DNA of 64,000 nt, from positions 155,579 through 219,578 of the forward strand of contig NZ_JAMBNO010000004.1 in assembly GCF_023715105.1 (NCBI RefSeq), written 5' to 3'. This DNA is from Hydrogenophaga intermedia. Its GTDB lineage: Bacteria > Pseudomonadota > Gammaproteobacteria > Burkholderiales > Burkholderiaceae_C. Position 1 is the stretch's first letter. The number at the start of each line of letters is the position of its first letter. Under the pieces are notes generated by a model, which saw only the letters and a list, made by a program, of their open reading frames with translations, ran no database searches and was not told the origin of the DNA. Both the position numbers and the translations under genes were made by a program. This document shows, piece after piece, positions 9,800-18,915 of this stretch.

Positions 9800-10057
9800 A
9801 TGTTGCCCAAGTACCACCCCCGGATGTGGGTGCGCCTGGAGCGCCTCATCACCACCGCTGGTCTGAATCTGGCGGGCTCGGGCCTGCTCGCCTTGCTGTT
9901 GTGCGCGGCCGGCCTGCGCGGCACAGGCACCCTGTTCGTCGACTGGGGGGTGCTGGCCAGTTCGCTGGCACCCGCCGCTGGCCTGACCTGGCGGCGCCTG
10001 GCGCCGTTGTTCTGGAGGGCCCCGCGCCTGCGTGACAGATCGATGTCATCACGATGA
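9800..10057 (+). CDS. possible small membrane protein
   Basis: An 85-residue reading frame between the methyltransferase and the chemoreceptor gene. It would contain two hydrophobic stretches (about residues 19-43 and 46-62) and an Arg-rich tail. No Shine-Dalgarno precedes the ATG and I recognise no family, so it may be spurious. If it is not a gene, the 460 bp at 9779-10239 contain nothing else I can identify except the receptor's Shine-Dalgarno. Confidence 0.25.
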   Translation: MLPKYHPRMWVRLERLITTAGLNLAGSGLLALLLCAAGLRGTGTLFVDWGVLASSLAPAAGLTWRRLAPLFWRAPRLRDRSMSSR

Positions 10058-10239
10058 CCGTTCGTCGTGGCGCATGCATTCCCGGCTTCGCTGCGCCGAT
10101 ACATCGCTGACAGGCGCCTGGTGTGCATCGAAGCATGCCGGTTCCTGCGACACGCGTCGACAGCTTGCCCGGGGAGGAGTGCCAGGAGAGGCGAGCTGCC
10201 GAACACGGCCCCTTCGCGCTTCATCGGGAGGTCCTCGCC

Positions 10240-11829
10240 ATGGGCATCGATCGTCTTTCCATCAAAGCCCGGTTGCTCGCCGGCTTTCTGTTTCTCGCAC
10301 TCATCGTGCTTTGCGTGGCGGCGCTGTCGCTGCGCGCACTCGGACAGGAACACGCCACTTTCACGCAATACGTGGGCGAAACCGCGCAGCGCGTGACGTT
10401 GGCCAACGGCATCCTCGACGCGGCCAATGCTCGCGCCATTGGTGTGCGCAACCTGGTGCTGGTGCAAAACCCCGCTGAGCAGGAGAAGGAAAAGGCCGCC
10501 ACCACGGCTGCGCATGGTCAGGTGGTGGAAGGCTTCAAGCAACTGCGCGCGGCGCTCGCGGCCGATGTGCATGCCGACGGCACCGAACGCCGGCTGTTCG
10601 AGGAACTTGCCGCCGTGGAGGCGAAGTACGGCCCGGTGGCGCTGGGCATCTTCGCCATGGCCAGCAGTGGCGACCGCGAGGGCGCCGTGCGCCGCATGGA
10701 GACCGATTGCCGGCCGCTGCTGAGCGCGCTGGTGGACGCCAGCCATGCCTACCTCGCGCACGTGGGCGAAGCCGCGGCACAGGAAATCGAGGCTTCGGAC
10801 GCGGGCTATGCGTTGAACCGCAACCTGCTGATCGGTGCCGGCGCGGCAGCGGTTCTGGCCGCCCTGGCGCTTGCGCTGCTCATCACGCGCTCGATCGCGG
10901 GCCCGATCCGCGAGGCGGTGAACGTGGCACGCACGGTGGCCGCGGGCGACCTGAGTTCGGTCATCTCGGTCAGCCGGCGCGACGAGCTGGGTGAGTTGCA
11001 GGGCGCGCTCAAGGCCATGAACGAGAGCCTCGTGCGCATCGTGAGCGATGTGCGCCAGGGCAGTGACAGCATCGCCACCGGGAGCGACCAGATCGCCACC
11101 GGCAACGCCGATCTGTCGACCCGCACCGAGCAGCAGGCCAGCAGCCTGCAGGAGACCGCGGCGTCCATGGAGCAGATGAACGCGACCGTACGCAACAGTG
11201 CGGACACCGCTCGCCAGGCCACGCAACTCGCCACTGCAGCCAGCAGCGCGGCCGTCAAAGGAGGCGAGGTGGTGGGCCAGGTGGTGGCCACCATGCAGGA
11301 CATTCAGCACAGCAGCCAGAAGATCGGCGACATCATCGGCGTCATCGATGGCATCGCCTTCCAGACGAACATCCTCGCGCTCAACGCGGCGGTGGAGGCC
11401 GCACGTGCCGGCGAACAGGGCCGTGGCTTTGCTGTGGTGGCCACCGAGGTGCGCAATCTCGCGCAGCGCAGTGCCGAGGCCGCCAAGGAGATCAAGGGAC
11501 TGATCGGCGCCAGCGTCGACAAGGTGGACGCCGGCTCGCGCCTGGTGGGCGACGCCCGTGCGGCGATGGACGACATCGTGGGTCAGGTGCGCCGCGTGAC
11601 CGACCTCATCGCCGAGATCGGCGCCGCCACCGCCGAGCAGACCAACGGCATCGGCCAGGTCAATACCGCCATCACGCAACTCGATCAGGCCACCCAGCAG
11701 AACGCAGCCCTGGTGGAAGAAAGCGCGGCCGCCGCCGACAGCCTGCGCACCCAGGCCGCGCGGTTGGCCGAAGCGGTGGGCTTCTTCCGGCTCAGCGGCG
11801 CCAGCGCAGCGGCACACCACCCTGGTTGA
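10240..11829 (+). CDS. methyl-accepting chemotaxis protein
   Basis: A 529-residue transmembrane chemoreceptor: TM1 about 10-30, a periplasmic four-helix-bundle-like sensor about 31-190, TM2 about 191-214 ([20 protein letters not shown]), HAMP about 215-267, then a long cytoplasmic coiled coil. The hairpin tip carries the hallmark signalling sequence ([20 protein letters not shown], continuing into [11 protein letters not shown]), and glutamine/glutamate-rich helices on both sides are candidate methylation sites. There is no C-terminal CheR-binding pentapeptide. The start at 10240 has GGGAGG upstream; an earlier in-frame ATG lacks one. The 3' end overlaps the convergent EamA gene by 38 bp. Confidence 0.95.
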   Translation: MGIDRLSIKARLLAGFLFLALIVLCVAALSLRALGQEHATFTQYVGETAQRVTLANGILDAANARAIGVRNLVLVQNPAEQEKEKAATTAAHGQVVEGFKQLRAALAADVHADGTERRLFEELAAVEAKYGPVALGIFAMASSGDREGAVRRMETDCRPLLSALVDASHAYLAHVGEAAAQEIEASDAGYALNRNLLIGAGAAAVLAALALALLITRSIAGPIREAVNVARTVAAGDLSSVISVSRRDELGELQGALKAMNESLVRIVSDVRQGSDSIATGSDQIATGNADLSTRTEQQASSLQETAASMEQMNATVRNSADTARQATQLATAASSAAVKGGEVVGQVVATMQDIQHSSQKIGDIIGVIDGIAFQTNILALNAAVEAARAGEQGRGFAVVATEVRNLAQRSAEAAKEIKGLIGASVDKVDAGSRLVGDARAAMDDIVGQVRRVTDLIAEIGAATAEQTNGIGQVNTAITQLDQATQQNAALVEESAAAADSLRTQAARLAEAVGFFRLSGASAAAHHPG

Positions 11830-12697
11830 TCACGAGTCCGCCGATCACCCCCGCCACACCGAGCCACTGCAACGGCACGGGCAGTTCGCCAAAGGCGGCC
11901 CAGGCCGCCCAAAGGCCCACCACCGGCACCAGCAGCGAGAACGGCGTGACGCGCGCGGCGGCGTGGCGTTGCAGCAGGCGCGTCCACAGGCTGTAGGCCA
12001 GCAACGTGGCGCCCAGTGCGAGGTAGAGCACCGCGAACCAGGCGCGCGAGTCCATGCCCGCGAGCTGGTTCGCCACCTGCATCGGGCCGTCGAGGGCGAG
12101 CGCGATCAGTGCGAACGGAACGATGGGAAAAACACTGCTCCACACCACGAAGGGAAAGGGCTCGTAGCGCGCGAGCTGGCTGGCGCGGCGCGCCACCAGG
12201 TTGGAGACCGCCCACATGAACGCGGCCGACAGCGTGAGCACGAAGCCCGCGAGCGTCATCTGCCCAGGGCCTTCGCCGTGGGCGGCGGCAATAAGCACCA
12301 GACCGGCGAGCGCCACGCCCACGCCCAGCCACTGGCGCGTTCGCGCACGCTCGCCCAGTATGGGCAGCGCGAGCATCAACGTGAAGAAGGCCTGCGTCTG
12401 CATGACCACCGAGGCCATGCCGGCCGTCATGCCCAGCTGCAGGCCGAGGAACAGGAAGCCGAACTGCCCCAGGCCCTGCGCCAGGCCGTAGCCCGCAACG
12501 AAACCCCAGGGCAGCGGCGGCGGGCGCACGAACCACACGAAGGGCAGCGCTGCGGCCGCGAACCGCAGCGCACCCAGCAGCCAGGGGCTGAGCGATTGCA
12601 GGCCGAGCTTCATGACAACGAAGTTCAGGCCCCAGATCACGACCACGGCCAGCGCGCGCAGCGCATCGCCACGCGAGAACGGGGTGGGCGCGCTCAC
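11792..12697 (-). CDS. EamA/DMT-superfamily transporter
   Basis: A 301-residue inner-membrane protein with about ten hydrophobic helices in two repeated EamA units (first opening [19 protein letters not shown], second after about residue 150). Members typically export amino acids or small metabolites. The GTG start at 12697 overlaps the TGA of the upstream epimerase (GTGA), making it the last gene of the five-gene operon from 16729. Its position suggests export of a product or intermediate of that pathway; the substrate cannot be read from sequence. Confidence 0.85.
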   Translation of the reverse strand: MSAPTPFSRGDALRALAVVVIWGLNFVVMKLGLQSLSPWLLGALRFAAAALPFVWFVRPPPLPWGFVAGYGLAQGLGQFGFLFLGLQLGMTAGMASVVMQTQAFFTLMLALPILGERARTRQWLGVGVALAGLVLIAAAHGEGPGQMTLAGFVLTLSAAFMWAVSNLVARRASQLARYEPFPFVVWSSVFPIVPFALIALALDGPMQVANQLAGMDSRAWFAVLYLALGATLLAYSLWTRLLQRHAAARVTPFSLLVPVVGLWAAWAAFGELPVPLQWLGVAGVIGGLVINQGGVPLRWRR

Positions 12698-13665
12698 AGC
12701 GGACGGCCCTGTGCGCGCCGCGCGGCCACGAAGGCGTCGAAGGCTTCGGCGCTGGTCTTCTTCGGCACGTAGCCGAAGCGGCTCTTGAGCAGGCTGTTGT
12801 GCAGCACCGGGCGATAGCGCAGGAAGTCGAGCTGCTCGGGCCCGTAGCGCGAGACGCCGAGCGCTCGGCCGATGGCGAGCGCGGCGCGCAGCAGACAGGC
12901 CGGGAACACGCGCGTGCGCTTGCCCAGGCGTTTGGCGATGTCATGAATGCTCAGTGCGCCGTCGCCCGCGAGGTTGAAGCAACCCGATGGTGCCTGGCCG
13001 CTGAGCGCGTGCAGCAGCGCGCCGATGACGTCTTCGTCCCAGATGAAGACGAAGGGGCTGTCGCTGCCGGCAATCGCGATCGGGCGCGGCTTCTCGAACA
13101 GCGCAGTGATCTGGTTGTCCACCTGTTCACCGAGGATGGTGCCGATGCGCAGCACGGTCTGCGCGAGCGCGGGGTGGTTGCGCCGTGCCTCGGCCAGCAT
13201 CTCTTCCACCAGGCGCTTGTGGTGCGCATAGGCGAAGGCCTCGTGGCCGCGCAGCGGGTGGTCCTCGGTGAGCCAGGCGGGGTTGTCGGCGTGGTAGCCA
13301 TACGCCGCGCCGCTGGAGGACACCACCAGGTGCCGCACGCCGTGCGCGAGGCAGGCGGTGAGCACGTTGCGCGTGCCGCCCACGTCCACCGCGTATTCGA
13401 GTTCGCGCGACGAGCCTTTGCCCGGCGTGACGATGGAGGCCAGGTGCACCACGGTGTCGATGCGGTGCTCGGCCAACACCGCACCCAGGCCGCTGTCGCG
13501 CACGTCAAGCACGCGGTACACCACGCCGGGCCGTTGCCGCGCGGGGTCCACGGCACGCACGTCGGTGGCCACGACAGAACTGTCGGGACGCTGCGCGAGC
13601 GCGGCGATGAGGCCACGGCCGAGAAAGCCGTCGGCACCGGTGACCAGGATGCGCTGCGCCCTCAT
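12694..13665 (-). CDS. NAD-dependent epimerase/dehydratase (extended SDR)
   Basis: A 323-residue extended SDR. The nucleotide-binding motif TGADGFLG is at the N-terminus, the catalytic region has SSSGAAYG and the YxxxK motif as YAHHK, and the C-terminal substrate domain is complete. Relatives oxidise or isomerise sugar nucleotides, hydroxysteroids or terpenoid alcohols. Its ATG overlaps the stop of the upstream symporter gene (ATGA). With a monooxygenase and a second SDR in the operon, a role in alcohol/ketone interconversion of a lipid-like substrate is more likely than sugar-nucleotide chemistry, but this is inference. Confidence 0.85.
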   Translation of the reverse strand: MRAQRILVTGADGFLGRGLIAALAQRPDSSVVATDVRAVDPARQRPGVVYRVLDVRDSGLGAVLAEHRIDTVVHLASIVTPGKGSSRELEYAVDVGGTRNVLTACLAHGVRHLVVSSSGAAYGYHADNPAWLTEDHPLRGHEAFAYAHHKRLVEEMLAEARRNHPALAQTVLRIGTILGEQVDNQITALFEKPRPIAIAGSDSPFVFIWDEDVIGALLHALSGQAPSGCFNLAGDGALSIHDIAKRLGKRTRVFPACLLRAALAIGRALGVSRYGPEQLDFLRYRPVLHNSLLKSRFGYVPKKTSAEAFDAFVAARRAQGRPL

Positions 13666-14588
13666 GCGGTGACGTTCTCCGGCACACCGCCCTGCAGTGG
13701 CCGGCGGCCCCACCAGCCCGCGAGCACCATGCCGGCAATGATGTCCCAGAAGCCCCAGACACCGGCCACCACGGCCATGCCGCCCAGGCCACCGAAGAAG
13801 CTGAAGATCAGCACCAGGCCGAGACCCGCGTTGCGGATGCCGACCTCGATGGAGAGTGCGCGGCGGTCGTAGTCGGGCAGGCCGACGGCGCGCGCGCTGA
13901 GCCAGCCGATGAGAAAGGCCAGCGCGTCGTGAATCGCCACGGCCACGATCACCAGGCCGACGTAGTCGAGGAAGTAGCGCCAGTTGCCCGCGATGGCGCC
14001 GATGATGAAACCGATGAGCGCGAGGAAACTGAGGATGCGCACCGGCTTCTTGAAACGCGCGGTGAGCGCGGGGAAGCGGTGTGCCACCCACAGGCCCAGC
14101 GCGAACGGCAGGCCGATGATGAGCAGGATGTGGCCCACCATCTGCACCGGGTCGAGCGCGATGGTCTTGAGCAGCACCGACGCCGTGGGGTGCATGCCGC
14201 CCCAGAACGCGAAGTTGAGCGGCATGGCGACGATGGCGATGGCGTTGGAGACCGCCGTCATCGACACGCTGAGCGCGACATTGCCGTTGGCGCGGTGCGT
14301 GAGGATGTTGCTCACGTTGCCCGGTGGGCAGCAGGCCACCAGGATCATGCCGAGCGCGATGCTCGGCCCCACGCCCAGCAACAGCGTGAGCGCGTAGGTG
14401 ATGGCGGGCAGGAACAGGAACTGCGCCACGATGCCGACCGTGAAGGCCAACGGCATGCGCGCCACGCGCTTGAAATCCTCGATGCGCGTGTCCAGCGAGA
14501 TGCCGAACATCAGGAAGGCCAGCACCGCGTTGAGTACCGCGAGCGACGCGGGGTTGAAGTTCAGGCGGATCTCGTCGATGGGCAGCAT
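13662..14588 (-). CDS. bile acid:sodium symporter family (BASS) transporter
   Basis: A 308-residue polytopic inner-membrane protein with 8-10 hydrophobic helices and the BASS-family segment VACCPPGNVSNILTHRANGN, which resembles the Na+/substrate crossover region. Family members import bile acids, pantoate, pyruvate or other organic anions with Na+. It overlaps the downstream epimerase by ATGA and lies 21 bp after the monooxygenase, so it is probably the uptake step of this operon. Confidence 0.87.
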   Translation of the reverse strand: MLPIDEIRLNFNPASLAVLNAVLAFLMFGISLDTRIEDFKRVARMPLAFTVGIVAQFLFLPAITYALTLLLGVGPSIALGMILVACCPPGNVSNILTHRANGNVALSVSMTAVSNAIAIVAMPLNFAFWGGMHPTASVLLKTIALDPVQMVGHILLIIGLPFALGLWVAHRFPALTARFKKPVRILSFLALIGFIIGAIAGNWRYFLDYVGLVIVAVAIHDALAFLIGWLSARAVGLPDYDRRALSIEVGIRNAGLGLVLIFSFFGGLGGMAVVAGVWGFWDIIAGMVLAGWWGRRPLQGGVPENVTA

Positions 14589-14609
14589 GATCGTGTTTCC
14601 TCGGGGTGA

Positions 14610-15932
14610 TCAGCCGAAGGCCCTGGCGGCTTCGCGCACGGCTTTGCGGTAGGTGTCCTTGTGCACGTAGTACGCCATGCGTTCGAGCTTGAGGTAGCGG
14701 TAGCCGCCGGAGAGGTCGGGCCAGGTGCCGGGCCCGCCGGCCTTGGCGGCGCTGAGCGCTGCGGCCTGCGGTGTGCCGGCGTCCAGCGACTTGAAGTAGC
14801 GCGCGACCAGTTCGGCCTGCTCGTAGCGGCCCTGCCAGCCCAGGCCGCTGGCCTCCACCATGCCGAGCACGGCCAGGCGGTGAAAACGCGGCGCGAAGAT
14901 GTTGAGGTACAGCCGCGGCGCCATGCCCTGCCAGTTCAGCAGCGCGTGGTCGATGAAGGGGAAATGCAGCTTGTAGCCAGTGGCCGTGAGGATGAGGTCG
15001 TACTCGCCGCTGCGGCCGTCCTTGAAGTACACGGTGCGGCCGTCGAGCCGCGCGATGTCGGCGCGCACGCCCACGTCGCCGTGACCGATGTGGTACAGGA
15101 TGAGCGAGTTCACCACCGGGTGCGATTCGTACATCCGGTAGTCGGGTTTCGGAAAGCCGAAGCGCACCGGATCGCCGGTGAACCACTTGAGGATGGTGCT
15201 GTCGATGCGCTGCTTGAGCCAGGGCGGCAGCGTGATCTTGCCGCCCACCGAATCGGCCGGTTGGCCGAACACGTACTTGGGCACGAAGTAGTAGCCGCGG
15301 CGCACCGAGATGTCGATGCTTTTCGCGTGGTGCACCGCATCGACCGCGATGTCGCAACCCGAGTTGCCCGCCCCCACGATGAGCACGCGCTTGCCGGTGA
15401 GCTGCGTGGCCGCCTTGTACTGCGCGGTGTGCCAGACCTCGCCGCTGAACGCGCCCTCGAAGCGCGGCCGGTTGGGCTCGGCCAGCGTGCCGTTGGCAAT
15501 CACCACGCCTTTGTAGAGCGCGGTCTCGGGCGCGGCCTCGCTGGTCTGCGTGGTCACGCGCCACAGGGTGTCGGGCGCGTCGCTCACCGGCTCGGCCTTG
15601 AGCACACGCGTGTGGAATCGGTAGTGCGCGCGCAGGCCGAAGTGATCGGCGAAGGCGCGGAAGTAGTCGAGCAGCTCCCGGTGGCTCGGGTAGTCGGCCA
15701 CCTGCGCGGGCATGGGGAATTCGAGGAACTCCGTCATGCGCTTGCTGGAAATCAGGTGCGCCGATTCGTACACCGTGGAGCGCGGGTTGTCGATGTTCCA
15801 GAGGCCGCCCACGTCGCCGTGCGCTTCGAAGCCCTGGAAAGCGACGCCGTGTTTCTGCAGGCAGCGCGCACCTGCCAGGCCCGAGGGGCCGGCGCCGATG
15901 AGGGCGATCTGTTGTTCCGTGGGTATGGTCAT
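14610..15932 (-). CDS. flavin-containing monooxygenase (FMO-type)
   Basis: A 440-residue class B flavoprotein monooxygenase. It has an N-terminal FAD-binding GAGPSG motif, the FMO fingerprint (FSGEVWHTAQYK, matching FxGxxxHxxxY) and a second NADPH-binding Rossmann motif (VLIVGAGNSGCDIAV). Such enzymes hydroxylate N or S atoms or perform Baeyer-Villiger oxidations with NADPH and O2. The fingerprint ends in Tyr-Lys rather than the Trp-Pro/Asp of classical BVMOs. Its ATG overlaps the SDR stop (ATGA). It is probably the key oxidative step of the operon; substrate unknown. Confidence 0.9.
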   Translation of the reverse strand: MTIPTEQQIALIGAGPSGLAGARCLQKHGVAFQGFEAHGDVGGLWNIDNPRSTVYESAHLISSKRMTEFLEFPMPAQVADYPSHRELLDYFRAFADHFGLRAHYRFHTRVLKAEPVSDAPDTLWRVTTQTSEAAPETALYKGVVIANGTLAEPNRPRFEGAFSGEVWHTAQYKAATQLTGKRVLIVGAGNSGCDIAVDAVHHAKSIDISVRRGYYFVPKYVFGQPADSVGGKITLPPWLKQRIDSTILKWFTGDPVRFGFPKPDYRMYESHPVVNSLILYHIGHGDVGVRADIARLDGRTVYFKDGRSGEYDLILTATGYKLHFPFIDHALLNWQGMAPRLYLNIFAPRFHRLAVLGMVEASGLGWQGRYEQAELVARYFKSLDAGTPQAAALSAAKAGGPGTWPDLSGGYRYLKLERMAYYVHKDTYRKAVREAARAFG

Positions 15933-16729
15933 TTCAAGCCGGGGATGTCGGTCGATCCGGGTTCGCCGGCGCGCGGTTTGCGTGGCTGGCCCAGCAGTAG
16001 GCGGTCGTGCAGTGTGCCGGGCAGGAGATTGAGCGCGTGCGAGAGCCAGCCGATGCGACGCGGCAGCACGATGTGTTCGGTGCCCGCGGCGACGCCCGCG
16101 AGCAGGCGGCGTGCGGCCTCGTCGGGCTCCAGCAAGCCGGGCATGGCAAAGCGGTTGCCCGCGGTGAGCGCGGTGCGCAGGTAGCCCGGGCTCACGGTGT
16201 GCACGGTCAGGCGCGTGCTGCGCAGTTCGGCACGCAGGCTTTGCAGGTAGGCGATGAGACCGGCCTTGCTCGCGCAATACGCGCCGTTACCCGGCATGCC
16301 CCGCCAGCCCGCGATGCTGGCCACGCCCACCAGCGCGGCCGGGCGCGCCACTTCCTGCATGGCGGGCAGGAAGGGCGCAAAGGTGGTGGCCACGCCCAGC
16401 AGGTTGATCTCCAGCATGCGGCGCATCACGCGCAGGTCTTCCGCACGCGCGGTGTCGAAGCCGCCGGCCACGCCGGCGTTGGCGATCACGAGGTCGGGCA
16501 CGCCCTGGCGCACGATCCAGTCGCGCGCCATCGCGGCCATGGCGTGCTCGTCGCTCACGTCGGGCGTGTAGGCGATGCAGCGTTCGGGCGCGAGCGCCAC
16601 CAGCGCGTCCAGCGTGGCGGCGTTCAAACCGACCAGCGCCACCTGTGCCCCGCCCGCGATGAGCTCGCGCGCCAGCGCCTGGCCCAGGCCGCCGCAGGCG
16701 CCCGTGATGACGGCGTTGTGGAATCGCAA
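15929..16729 (-). CDS. short-chain dehydrogenase/reductase
   Basis: A 266-residue classical SDR with the cofactor motif TGACGGLG, the NAG motif (IANAGVAGG), a catalytic Ser in VASIAGWRG and the YxxxK motif as YCASK. No ATG fits the N-terminus; a TTG at 16729, eight nt after GGAG, gives the normal length and start (MRFHNAVITG). First gene of the five-gene operon, with the promoter presumably in the 96-bp gap shared with the divergent IclR gene. The C-terminal 45 residues are basic and may contact membrane or lipid. Likely oxidises an alcohol or reduces a ketone of the pathway substrate. Confidence 0.88.
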   Translation of the reverse strand: MRFHNAVITGACGGLGQALARELIAGGAQVALVGLNAATLDALVALAPERCIAYTPDVSDEHAMAAMARDWIVRQGVPDLVIANAGVAGGFDTARAEDLRVMRRMLEINLLGVATTFAPFLPAMQEVARPAALVGVASIAGWRGMPGNGAYCASKAGLIAYLQSLRAELRSTRLTVHTVSPGYLRTALTAGNRFAMPGLLEPDEAARRLLAGVAAGTEHIVLPRRIGWLSHALNLLPGTLHDRLLLGQPRKPRAGEPGSTDIPGLK

Positions 16730-16766
16730 GAGCGGCTTCTCCTCGTTTTCGTGGTTGGCGGGGACT

Positions 16767-16824
16767 GTAGGTGGGCCTACATTCCGTCTCGAAAACTTTT
16801 GCGGATTTGTCTCGGATTCCGAGA
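16767..16824. promoter_or_regulatory. operator region between SDR operon and iclR-type gene
   Basis: The gap contains two inverted repeats: GTAGG-TGGG-CCTAC at 16767-16780 and TCTCGG-ATT-CCGAGA at 16810-16824. The second ends 1 bp before the regulator ATG, in an AT-richer stretch. Both are candidate IclR-family binding sites for repression of the SDR operon and autoregulation. Palindromes are seen; binding is inferred. Confidence 0.5.
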
Positions 16825-16825
16825 T

Positions 16826-17587
16826 ATGAGCGATTCCATCGACAACACCACCCCCGGCCTGCGCCTTATGGACCTGCTCGAGCGCCTGGTGCGCGAGGGC
16901 CGGCCGCTGAGCCTGCCCGAGGCGGTGGCCGCCTGCGGCTGGCCCAAGCCCACGGTGCACCGCATGCTGGTGCAGCTGGAGGCAGGCGGCTGGTTGCAGC
17001 GCGAACCGGACGGCCGCCGCTACGCGCTGGCGCCGCGCCTGCTGCGCCTGAGCGAAGACACGCTGGGCGCGAGCACGCAGCACGGCGTGCGCCACGCGGT
17101 GCTGCGCCAGCTGGTGACCGAGCTGGGCGAGAGCTGCAACCTCACCGCCCTCTCGGGCGCCGAGGTGGTCTATCTGGACCGCGTGGAGTCGGCCTTTCCC
17201 TTGCGGCTGGAGCTGCGGCCGGGCACGCGCGTGCCGCTGCACTGCTCGGCCAGCGGCAAGCTGTTCCTCGCGCACCTGGGTGCCGCACGGCGCCAGGCCC
17301 TGCTGGACGGCCTGGAACTGAGCCGGCACACCGCCACCACCCTCACGCGGCGCGAGGCGCTGGAGGCCGAGCTCGCGACCATCCGCCGCCAGGGTCACGC
17401 CTTCGACGCCGAGGAGTTCGTCGATGGCCTGGTGTGCATTGCGGTGCCGGTGCGCGCGCACGGCGAACGCGGCGTGCGCTGCGCCCTGGCGTTGCAGGCA
17501 CCGTCGGCCAGGGTGGCGCTGGCCGAACTGCCGCAGTTCCTGCCACGGCTCACGCAGGCCGCGCAGGCGATCGCCCGCACGCTCTGA
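16826..17587 (+). CDS. IclR-family transcriptional regulator
   Basis: A 253-residue regulator. The N-terminal winged HTH (LSLPEAVAACGWPKPTVHRML, residues about 30-55) is followed by an IclR ligand-binding domain (about 80-250, with LHCSASGKLFLAHL and the EEFVDGLVCIAVPV effector-pocket region). IclR proteins commonly control catabolic operons for organic acids or aromatics. It is divergent from the SDR/FMO operon and is its most likely regulator. The start at 16826 abuts a 15-bp palindrome. Confidence 0.92.
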   Translation: MSDSIDNTTPGLRLMDLLERLVREGRPLSLPEAVAACGWPKPTVHRMLVQLEAGGWLQREPDGRRYALAPRLLRLSEDTLGASTQHGVRHAVLRQLVTELGESCNLTALSGAEVVYLDRVESAFPLRLELRPGTRVPLHCSASGKLFLAHLGAARRQALLDGLELSRHTATTLTRREALEAELATIRRQGHAFDAEEFVDGLVCIAVPVRAHGERGVRCALALQAPSARVALAELPQFLPRLTQAAQAIARTL

Positions 17588-17711
17588 GGCGCGCCCGGCC
17601 CGGTGTCGACCCGCGGTTGCCCCAAAAGCCGACCATCGGTTCATACTGTTTGCACTTGCTGGCGACGAAGCCGCGGGTGCGGTGCCCGGGCCACGCCAGC
17701 CGGAGGTGGCA

Positions 17712-18065
17712 ATGATCGACACGCAAGCGTCCATGGTCGGCATCGACTCCCTCATTCACGCCACGGGGCACGCGCTGCCCGGCACACCGCCCCCCGCCGG
17801 CGCCGATGTGCAGGCCCTGCGCGACGACGTGCGGGCAGCCATCGTCGAGATCTACTGCGATCACGACGACAAGGCAGCGCGGCGGGTCGAGCATGCGCGC
17901 GAACTGGTGCGTGAGGGCGCCGCCGAAGGCAGCGCGCCTTCGATGCATCTGGAAGAAGCCGCCTACCGTTTGCGCCAGCACCAGCCCTGGGAGGCCCTGG
18001 GCGCGCTGCGCCAGGCGGGCGATGCGCTGCTGTCGGTGCAGCTCGAACGCAGCGCGCGCAACTGA
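17712..18065 (+). CDS. hypothetical protein
   Basis: A 117-residue protein of no family I recognise. The ATG at 17712 has GGAGG about 7 nt upstream, and codon use resembles its neighbours, so I think it is real. The sequence is mostly predicted helix (about residues 30-110), rich in Ala, Arg, Glu and His, with no signal peptide or membrane segment. It is monocistronic, convergent with the formaldehyde genes. Confidence 0.6.
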   Translation: MIDTQASMVGIDSLIHATGHALPGTPPPAGADVQALRDDVRAAIVEIYCDHDDKAARRVEHARELVREGAAEGSAPSMHLEEAAYRLRQHQPWEALGALRQAGDALLSVQLERSARN

Positions 18066-18074
18066 GGCCGCGCC

Positions 18075-18914
18075 TCAGCCGTTCAACGCCGCCGCGTGGT
18101 GGGCGACGTGCTCGCCCACGAAGCTCTGGATGAAGAAGTAGCCGTGGTCGTAGCCCGCATGGCGACGCAGCGTGAGCGGCTGGCCCGCCGCGGTGCAGGC
18201 CGCCTGCAGCCGCTCGGGTGCGAGTTGTTGCGCGAGGAATTGATCGTCCAGCCCCTGGTCGACCAGCAGCTGCGGCGCACGCGCGCCACTCTCGATGAGC
18301 TTCACCGCGTCGTGTTGCGCCCAGTGGCTGCGGTCTTCGCCGAGATAGCCCGCGAACGCCTTGTGGCCCCAGGGCACCTCGGTCGGGGCGCAGATCGGCG
18401 CGAAGGCCGACACGCTGCGAAAGCGCCCCGGGTGGCGCAACGCCAGCGAGAGAGCGCCGTGCCCGCCCATGGAGTGGCCGGTGATGCCGACGCGATCTGC
18501 ATGCACAGGAAAGTGCTGCGCCAGCACCGCGGGCAGCTCCTGCATCAGCCAGCTTTCCATGCGCCAGTGCTTCGCGTAGGGCTCGCGCGTCGCGTCCAGA
18601 TAGAAGCCCGCGCCGTGCCCGAAATCCCAGTGCGCATCGGCCTCGGCCACGCCGGTGCCGCGCGGGCTGGTGTCGGGCGTGACCAGAATGAGGCCGTGCT
18701 GCGCCGCGTGCTGCTGCGCACCGGCCTTGATGGCAAACGTTTGTTCGTTGCAGGTGAGGCCGGCCAGGCAGAGCAGCACCGGGCGCGGCCCGGCTTGCGG
18801 CGGCGCGAACACGCCGAAGCGCATGGGCAGGCCGATCTCGGCCGAGGCGTGTTCGTAGAAGCCTTGCACGCCGCCGAAGCAGCGGTGTTCTTCGAGCGTC
18901 TTGAGTTCACCCAT
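18075..18914 (-). CDS. fghA: S-formylglutathione hydrolase
   Basis: A 279-residue esterase-D-family serine hydrolase that converts S-formylglutathione to formate and glutathione. Visible are the nucleophile elbow GHSMGG, the family sequence WDFGHGAGFYLDAT and the C-terminal YDHGYFF carrying the catalytic His. Length matches the family. The start lies 1 bp after the stop of frmA, so both steps of glutathione-dependent formaldehyde oxidation are in one transcript. Cytoplasmic. Confidence 0.95.
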   Translation of the reverse strand: MGELKTLEEHRCFGGVQGFYEHASAEIGLPMRFGVFAPPQAGPRPVLLCLAGLTCNEQTFAIKAGAQQHAAQHGLILVTPDTSPRGTGVAEADAHWDFGHGAGFYLDATREPYAKHWRMESWLMQELPAVLAQHFPVHADRVGITGHSMGGHGALSLALRHPGRFRSVSAFAPICAPTEVPWGHKAFAGYLGEDRSHWAQHDAVKLIESGARAPQLLVDQGLDDQFLAQQLAPERLQAACTAAGQPLTLRRHAGYDHGYFFIQSFVGEHVAHHAAALNG

Positions 18915-18915
18915 C

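Noticed and set aside
15929..17755. A longer 608-codon frame starting at 17755 for the SDR
   Set aside because: It would cross the intergenic operators and the divergent IclR gene. The TTG at 16729 with GGAG upstream gives the normal SDR length.
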